Part shown: in pieces, positions 24,261-27,697 of the stretch
Position numbering within the stretch: position 1 is the stretch's first letter
Layout: each line of letters opens with the position of its first letter
Assembly: GCA_902493345.1 (NCBI GenBank)
Contig: CABUPM010000018.1
Coordinates: 1 to 27,697 of the forward strand
From: an uncultured Eubacteriales bacterium
Lineage (GTDB): Bacteria; Bacillota; Clostridia; Lachnospirales; Bianqueaceae
Reading direction: 5' to 3'
Length of the DNA: 27,697 nucleotides
Translations under genes and position numbers: made by a program
The notes under the pieces: model-generated
Seen by the model: the letters and a program-made list of their open reading frames with translations, nothing else
Told to the model about the DNA's origin: nothing
Databases searched by the model: none

Positions 24261-24593
24261 ATGATGGATGGCATGAAGAATATTTCCAAAGCAGAGGTTT
24301 TGTGCCTCAAGGAGCAGGTAGAGTATCAGAAGGGACAGGTTGTCAGCAAGACGCTTGCGCAGAATGAACATCTGAGCATCACCCTGTTTGCCTTTGATCA
24401 GGGAGAAGAGATCAGTACGCATGAATCCGGCGGAGACGCGATGGTGACCTGTCTGGACGGAGTGGGCAGAATCACGATTGACGGCAAGGCGTATGAGCTG
24501 CACGCAGGCGAATCCATTGTGATGCCGGCCAGACATCCGCATGCGGTGTATGGCCAGGAGACCTTCAAGATGCTGCTGGTAGTCGTATTCTGA
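24261..24593 (+). CDS. Small cupin-domain protein
   Basis: The 110-aa protein is a single cupin barrel. Motif 1 is seen as H54-E55 followed by GGDAMVTCLDGVG, and motif 2 as MPARHPHAV (H92, H94) at 88-96. The metal site is reduced, since the second motif-1 histidine is a serine (S56). Small cupins of this kind bind metals or small ligands and have many roles; none can be assigned. AAGGAG precedes two adjacent ATGs (24261, 24264); either may be used. It lies opposite the Crp/Fnr gene and is probably its target. Its sequence, with many Gly, His and Glu, is cytoplasmic and soluble. No strong terminator follows; only an A/T-rich imperfect hairpin near 24592-24620 is seen. Confidence 0.88.
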   Translation: MMDGMKNISKAEVLCLKEQVEYQKGQVVSKTLAQNEHLSITLFAFDQGEEISTHESGGDAMVTCLDGVGRITIDGKAYELHAGESIVMPARHPHAVYGQETFKMLLVVVF

Positions 24594-24629
24594 GAAAAGA
24601 AATAATTTTTGATTTTTTCAGGAAACTAC

Positions 24630-24658
24630 TTGCAAAAGGGCATGGAGAGTGCTATACT
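24630..24658 (+). promoter_or_regulatory. Promoter of the rimP-nusA-infB operon
   Basis: TTGCAA (24630-24635), a 17-nt spacer and TATACT (24653-24658). The predicted start near 24665 leaves a leader of about 77 nt that contains the hairpin at 24684-24705. Confidence 0.78.
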
Positions 24659-24683
24659 AATATTGGTATATAGGTAATGATTT

Positions 24684-24705
24684 GAGAGTGGGGCAACCCG
24701 CTCTC
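24684..24705 (+). promoter_or_regulatory. GNRA-capped leader hairpin upstream of rimP
   Basis: GAGAGTGGG (24684-24692) pairs with CCCGCTCTC (24697-24705), with one wobble pair, around the tetraloop GCAA, a GNRA sequence known for stability and tertiary contacts. Only ATTTATT follows, so it is not a convincing terminator. It sits in the rimP 5' leader, 36 nt before the ATG, and may serve in control or RNA stability. Confidence 0.7.
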
Positions 24706-24741
24706 ATTTATTGTAAACAAAGGCCAAAGTGAGGTGAAAGG

Positions 24742-25227
24742 ATGAAGAAGGCAGAACTGGTTCAGACAGTAGAGGAATATCTGCAGGATTTTGCCCGGGA
24801 AAAAGGGTATGAGATTGTGGATGTGGATTTTGTCAAGGAAGGAGCCAACTGGTATCTTCGTGTACTGGCAGACAAGGAAGGCGGTTTTTCCATCGATGAT
24901 TGTGTAGATACCAGTCACTATCTGGATGAACGCCTGGAGAATGCGGATCCTATCGATACCCCGTACATTCTGGAAGTGAGCTCGCCGGGACTGGATCGTC
25001 CGCTGAAGAAGGATAAGGACTTTATCCGGGAGACTGGAAAGCTGGTGGAGGTCAGACTGTATCAGGCGAGATCTGAAGGGGCGTTTGCCGGACAGAAGGA
25101 GTTTACCGCACTATTGGCTGCGGCGGATAATGACAAGCAGGAAGTTACGCTGGAGACGCAGGAGGGAGTGCAGGAAAGCTTTTCCCGTAAGGAACTGGCA
25201 GGAATTCGTCTTGCTGTGATTTTTTAA
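24742..25227 (+). CDS. rimP: Ribosome maturation factor RimP
   Basis: RimP assists 30S subunit assembly. The 161-aa protein has the N-terminal alpha/beta domain and a C-terminal Sm-like beta-barrel. The conserved stretch is EVSSPGLDRPLKKDKDF at about residues 78-94, and GYEIVDVDFVKEGANWYLRV lies earlier. The ATG follows GAGGTGAAAGG. It opens the operon with nusA (21-nt gap), the classic partner order. Confidence 0.96.
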   Translation: MKKAELVQTVEEYLQDFAREKGYEIVDVDFVKEGANWYLRVLADKEGGFSIDDCVDTSHYLDERLENADPIDTPYILEVSSPGLDRPLKKDKDFIRETGKLVEVRLYQARSEGAFAGQKEFTALLAAADNDKQEVTLETQEGVQESFSRKELAGIRLAVIF

Positions 25228-25248
25228 AAAGAGGAGGAGATTCAAAAA

Positions 25249-26343
25249 ATGAACGATTTTATCATGGCTCTGGATGAATTGCAGAGAGAAAAGGGAATCG
25301 ACAAAGAAGTAGTATACGAAGCTCTGGAGGCATCGCTGATTTCAGCCTGCCGTAAGAATTTCGGAACCTCTCAGAATATCAAGGTGGATCTGAACCGTAA
25401 GGACGGTACCGTTAAGGTATGGGCACAGAAGAATATCGTAGAAGTTCCGCAGGATGATAATCTGGAGATCAGCGTGGAAAAGGCGCAGCAGATCAATCCA
25501 AACCTGAAGCTGGGCGATGTGGTGGATATCGAGGTGACACCGCGGAATTTCGGACGAATCGCGGCACAGAATGCCAAGCAGGTTGTCGTACAGAAGATCC
25601 GTGAGGCAGAGCGCAATATCATTTACGGCGAATACAAGGGAAAAGAGCGCGAGATGGTTTCCGGAATCATTCAGCGCAAGGAAAAGAAGAACGTATTCAT
25701 CAATCTGGGTAGGACAGAAGCGCTGCTGGCTCCGGCCGAGCAGATTCCCGGAGAGGAATACAAGCAGAATCAGATCATCAAGGTATACGTAATCGAAGTA
25801 CGCAATGCACCGAAGGGCCCGCAGATCATGGTGTCCAGAACCCATCCGGAGCTGGTCAAGCGCCTGTTTGAGCAGGAGGTTCCGGAGATTCATCAGGGAA
25901 TCGTACAGATCAAAAACATCGCGCGTGAGCCGGGATCCAGAAGCAAGCTGGCCGTCATGAGCAAAGAGCCTCAGGTCGATCCGCTGGGCGCGTGCGTCGG
26001 ACCGAACGGCGATCGTGTAAACGCGGTTGTCAACGAGCTGTCCGGTGAGAAGATCGATATCGTGGTATGGAACGAGCAGCCGGATATCTTTATCGCGGCG
26101 GCGCTGTCCCCGGCACAGGTACTCAATGTTCAGGTGGATCCGGAGAACTTTATGGCGACGGTAACGGTACCGGAGAATCAGTTGTCTCTGGCAATCGGTA
26201 AGGATGGTCAGAATGCCCGTCTGGCGGCCCGTTTGACGGGTTACCGGATCGATATCAAGAGCGGCACGCTGGGACGCATCATCATGGATGAGGATGATGA
26301 CGATTATTATGCGCCGCCGGCTTTTGAGGACGAAGACGCCTGA
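25249..26343 (+). CDS. nusA: Transcription termination/antitermination factor NusA
   Basis: NusA binds RNA polymerase and modulates pausing, intrinsic termination and rRNA antitermination. The 364-aa protein has the short Gram-positive form: an N-terminal polymerase-binding domain (about 1-125), an S1 domain (about 135-200), and KH1 and KH2 (GPNGDRVNAVV and IGKDGQNARLAARL). It then ends in a short acidic tail (DEDDDDYY...FEDEDA) without the extra acidic repeats of E. coli NusA. AGGAGGAG lies before the ATG. Confidence 0.97.
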   Translation: MNDFIMALDELQREKGIDKEVVYEALEASLISACRKNFGTSQNIKVDLNRKDGTVKVWAQKNIVEVPQDDNLEISVEKAQQINPNLKLGDVVDIEVTPRNFGRIAAQNAKQVVVQKIREAERNIIYGEYKGKEREMVSGIIQRKEKKNVFINLGRTEALLAPAEQIPGEEYKQNQIIKVYVIEVRNAPKGPQIMVSRTHPELVKRLFEQEVPEIHQGIVQIKNIAREPGSRSKLAVMSKEPQVDPLGACVGPNGDRVNAVVNELSGEKIDIVVWNEQPDIFIAAALSPAQVLNVQVDPENFMATVTVPENQLSLAIGKDGQNARLAARLTGYRIDIKSGTLGRIIMDEDDDDYYAPPAFEDEDA

Positions 26344-26369
26344 TACGTCAGCGCAGAAGGAGAGGGCAT

Positions 26370-26642
26370 ATGCGGACACAGAGAAAGACGCCCATGCGGA
26401 AGTGCACAGGGTGTCAGGAAATGAAAAATAAAAAAGAAATGATTCGCATTGTACGGGACCCGGAGGGAAAGGTCTTTATCGACAGGACGGGAAAGAAATC
26501 CGGACGGGGCGCTTATATTTGTGATCAGAAGGAATGTTTGGAGAAGGCGATCGCCTGCAGAGGAATTGAACGTTCGCTGTCAGTGGAATTGTCAGAAGAA
26601 CTGATCGCACAATTACGGGAGGCATTTGAGAGTGAGCAGTAA
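26370..26642 (+). CDS. rnpM: YlxR/RnpM family RNA-binding protein
   Basis: The 90-aa basic protein has the YlxR (DUF448) signature: PMRKCTGC near the start, then MIRIVRDPEG and GRGAYICDQKECLEKA. The B. subtilis homologue binds RNase P RNA and lowers its activity, and the gene almost always sits between nusA and ylxQ, as here. Cysteines at 12 and 15 and two more in ICDQKEC are conserved in the family. An AAGGAGAGGG site precedes the ATG. Confidence 0.94.
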   Translation: MRTQRKTPMRKCTGCQEMKNKKEMIRIVRDPEGKVFIDRTGKKSGRGAYICDQKECLEKAIACRGIERSLSVELSEELIAQLREAFESEQ

Positions 26643-26946
26643 TCAAGCCAGAACGATGCAGCTTTTGAGCCTCAGCAGTAAGGCAGGAAAGGTGCTGTCA
26701 GGAGAGTTTCAGTGCGAAGAAGGAATTCGCCGCCAGACGGCGCGGATCGTGTTGGTCGCGTCCGATGCATCCGGGAATACGCGCAAGAAATTCAGTGACA
26801 AATGCGAGTTTTATCATGTGCCCTTTTTCATCCTGGATTGCGGCAAAACAGAGTTGGGAAGAGCAATCGGCAGGGAACAGCGTTCTTGTGTAGCGGTGAC
26901 GGATGAAGGGCTTGCGGGAATCATAGAGAAGAGTTTGAATGTCTGA
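26632..26946 (+). CDS. ylxQ: L7Ae/YlxQ-family ribosomal-type RNA-binding protein
   Basis: YlxQ belongs to the L7Ae/L30e family that binds kink-turn RNA; its exact role is not settled. The 104-aa protein shows SLSSKAGKVLSGE near the N-terminus, VLVASDAS in the core and LGRAIGREQRSCVAVTDEGLA near the end, all typical of the family. The GTG at 26632 is chosen because GGGAGG lies 9 nt upstream; a TTG at 26626 is only 3 nt from it. The gene overlaps rnpM by 11 nt, which suggests coupling. Confidence 0.9.
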   Translation: MSSNQARTMQLLSLSSKAGKVLSGEFQCEEGIRRQTARIVLVASDASGNTRKKFSDKCEFYHVPFFILDCGKTELGRAIGREQRSCVAVTDEGLAGIIEKSLNV

Positions 26947-26963
26947 AAGGTGGAAAACAGCCA

Positions 26964-27697
26964 GTGACAAAAATAACAGTTGAAAGTTTGGCAAAGCAGT
27001 TGAAGGTAAGCAGTGCGGAAGTCCTGAAATGCCTGGAGAGCATTGGAGTGTTTGTTCCGAATGCAAAGGCGCCCATGGAAATGGATGAGATTCGCAAGGT
27101 ATGTGTAAAGCTGACAGGGAAGGAGCCGCGTTTCAGAAGACCGGCCGGAAAGAATCCCGCAGAGCCTGCAAAGAAGCAGGAATCGAAGGTAGAAGCGCCG
27201 AAGGCAGAAGCCCCCAAGGCAGAAGCCCCCAAGGCAGAAGCCCCCAAGGCAGAAGCCCCCAAGGCGGAGGCCCCCAAGGCGGAGGCCCCAAAGGCAGAAG
27301 CGCCGAAGGCGGAAGCCCCCAAGGTAGAGGCACCCAAGGTAGAGGCCCCAAAGGTAGAGGCCCCCAAGGTAGAGGCACCTAAGGCGGAAGCGCCGAAGGC
27401 AGAAGCCCCCAAAGCGGAAGCACCTAAGGCAGAAGCGCCGAAGGCGGAAGCCCCCAAGGCAGAGACTCCGAAGGCGGAGGCTCCGAAGCCGCGGGAGAAC
27501 GCACCGGTTAAGAATGAAAACCGGGTTGGAACGGCAGCTCCAAGGACAGAGCGCGACAATAAGGAGCGTCCGCAGGGACAGCGTTATGACCGTCCACAGG
27601 GTCAGAGAAGCGACCGTCCGCAGGGACAGCGCTATGACCGTTCTCAGAATCAGAATGGCGACCGTCCGCAGGGACAGCGCTATGACCGTTCTCAGAA
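26964..27697 (+). CDS. infB: Translation initiation factor IF-2, N-terminal part (runs off the window)
   Basis: IF-2 is the GTPase that places initiator tRNA on the ribosome. The frame from GTG 26964 stays open to the window's end (244 complete codons); the GTPase domain lies beyond. Residues 1-52 form the IF2_N domain (TKITVESLAKQLKVSSAEVL and on). A basic stretch then leads to 20 five-residue repeats of the K(A/V)E(A/T)P type at 75-174, and a second array of RPQGQRYD-type octads begins at residue 202. AAAGGTGG upstream is the ribosome binding site. Low-complexity linkers are normal in IF-2, but this one is unusually regular. It closes the rimP operon, 17 nt after ylxQ. Confidence 0.94.
   Translation, partial: MTKITVESLAKQLKVSSAEVLKCLESIGVFVPNAKAPMEMDEIRKVCVKLTGKEPRFRRPAGKNPAEPAKKQESKVEAPKAEAPKAEAPKAEAPKAEAPKAEAPKAEAPKAEAPKAEAPKVEAPKVEAPKVEAPKVEAPKAEAPKAEAPKAEAPKAEAPKAEAPKAETPKAEAPKPRENAPVKNENRVGTAAPRTERDNKERPQGQRYDRPQGQRSDRPQGQRYDRSQNQNGDRPQGQRYDRSQ
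27186..27485 (+). repeat. Twenty 15-nt tandem repeats within infB
   Basis: Twenty consecutive units of 15 nt encode K-A/V-E-A/T-P without any break in register. Four units in a row (27201-27260) are identical at DNA level, AAGGCAGAAGCCCCC. Units 1 and 10-13 carry Val in place of Ala; unit 19 has Thr. Confidence 0.95.
27567..27697 (+). repeat. 24-nt tandem repeats within infB (continuing past the window)
   Basis: Five complete 24-nt units, starting at 27567, 27591, 27615, 27639 and 27663, and part of a sixth (27687) encode octapeptides such as RPQGQRYD, RPQGQRSD and RSQNQNGD. Units 3 and 5 are identical, and unit 1 differs from them by one base (CGT for CGC). Confidence 0.93.

Noticed and set aside
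24592..24620. Terminator after the cupin gene
   Set aside because: The A/T-rich arms pair only weakly, and no T-tract follows the hairpin.
27101..27382. + strand frame encoding QGRSPQGRSP-type repeats
   Set aside because: Another frame of the same repeat, inside infB.
26921..27559. Long reverse-strand frame rich in Gly-Ala-Ser-Ala-Phe/Leu repeats over infB
   Set aside because: It is the mirror of the 15-nt tandem repeat; a repeat whose unit is a multiple of three stays open in other frames. It overlaps infB entirely and has no supporting signal.
1..27697. CRISPR, prophage, transposon or defence island
   Set aside because: No spaced direct repeats, integrase, transposase, toxin-antitoxin or known defence genes were seen; most genes are recognisable housekeeping genes.

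Overview
This window reads as chromosome from a Gram-positive anaerobe of the class Clostridia, most likely Lachnospiraceae-like. The reasons are: PolC-type replicase; the gene order pyrH-frr-uppS-cdsA-dxr-rseP-ispG-polC-rimP-nusA-rnpM-ylxQ-infB; strong AGGAGG-type ribosome binding sites with frequent GTG/TTG starts; and a reversed-domain GH3 glucosidase of a kind known from rumen and gut Clostridia. I cannot name a species. All genes but one lie on the + strand and coding density is very high. No stretch over 300 bases lacks a gene; the longest gaps are 3547-3738 and 24594-24741, and both hold promoters and hairpins.

Region 1 (1-12386). The last codons of tsf (EF-Ts) end in a clear terminator. 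A mixed block follows: pyrE (pyrimidine synthesis), uvrC (excision repair), plsC-type acyltransferase (phospholipid synthesis), a membrane-anchored GH18/SH3 hydrolase, hflX (ribosome-splitting GTPase), a CwlD-like amidase, a Sua5-type tRNA t6A synthesis enzyme, an unrecognised 193-aa protein, a hypoxanthine/deoxyinosine-DNA glycosylase and a GH3 beta-glucosidase. From the amidase to the GH3 gene the reading frames overlap or nearly touch, so they look co-transcribed and partly translationally coupled.

Region 2 (12387-23524). This is the conserved growth cluster. A consensus promoter, with an inverted repeat running into its -10 box, drives pyrH-frr. uppS, cdsA, dxr, rseP, ispG and polC follow. 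They supply the undecaprenyl carrier, CDP-diacylglycerol, two MEP isoprenoid steps that feed UppS, a site-2 membrane protease and the replicative polymerase.

Region 3 (23525-24741). A divergent pair, a Crp/Fnr-family regulator (- strand) and a small cupin (+ strand), interrupts the cluster. The 82-bp spacer holds two perfect palindromes. One contains back-to-back -10 boxes. The other is centred at about -41.5 from the predicted cupin start site.

Region 4 (24630-27697). A strong promoter and a GNRA-capped leader hairpin precede rimP-nusA-rnpM-ylxQ-infB, the ribosome-maturation/transcription/initiation operon. infB runs off the window. Its N-terminal part contains 20 exact-register 15-nt repeats and then a second 24-nt repeat array.

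I found no CRISPR array, tRNA, rRNA, insertion sequence, prophage or recognisable defence island. The most interesting items are regulatory: the Crp/Fnr-cupin spacer, the hairpin that hides the uvrC Shine-Dalgarno sequence, and the operator-like repeat at pyrH. The unknown gene coupled to the DNA glycosylase and the infB repeat expansion are also worth attention.
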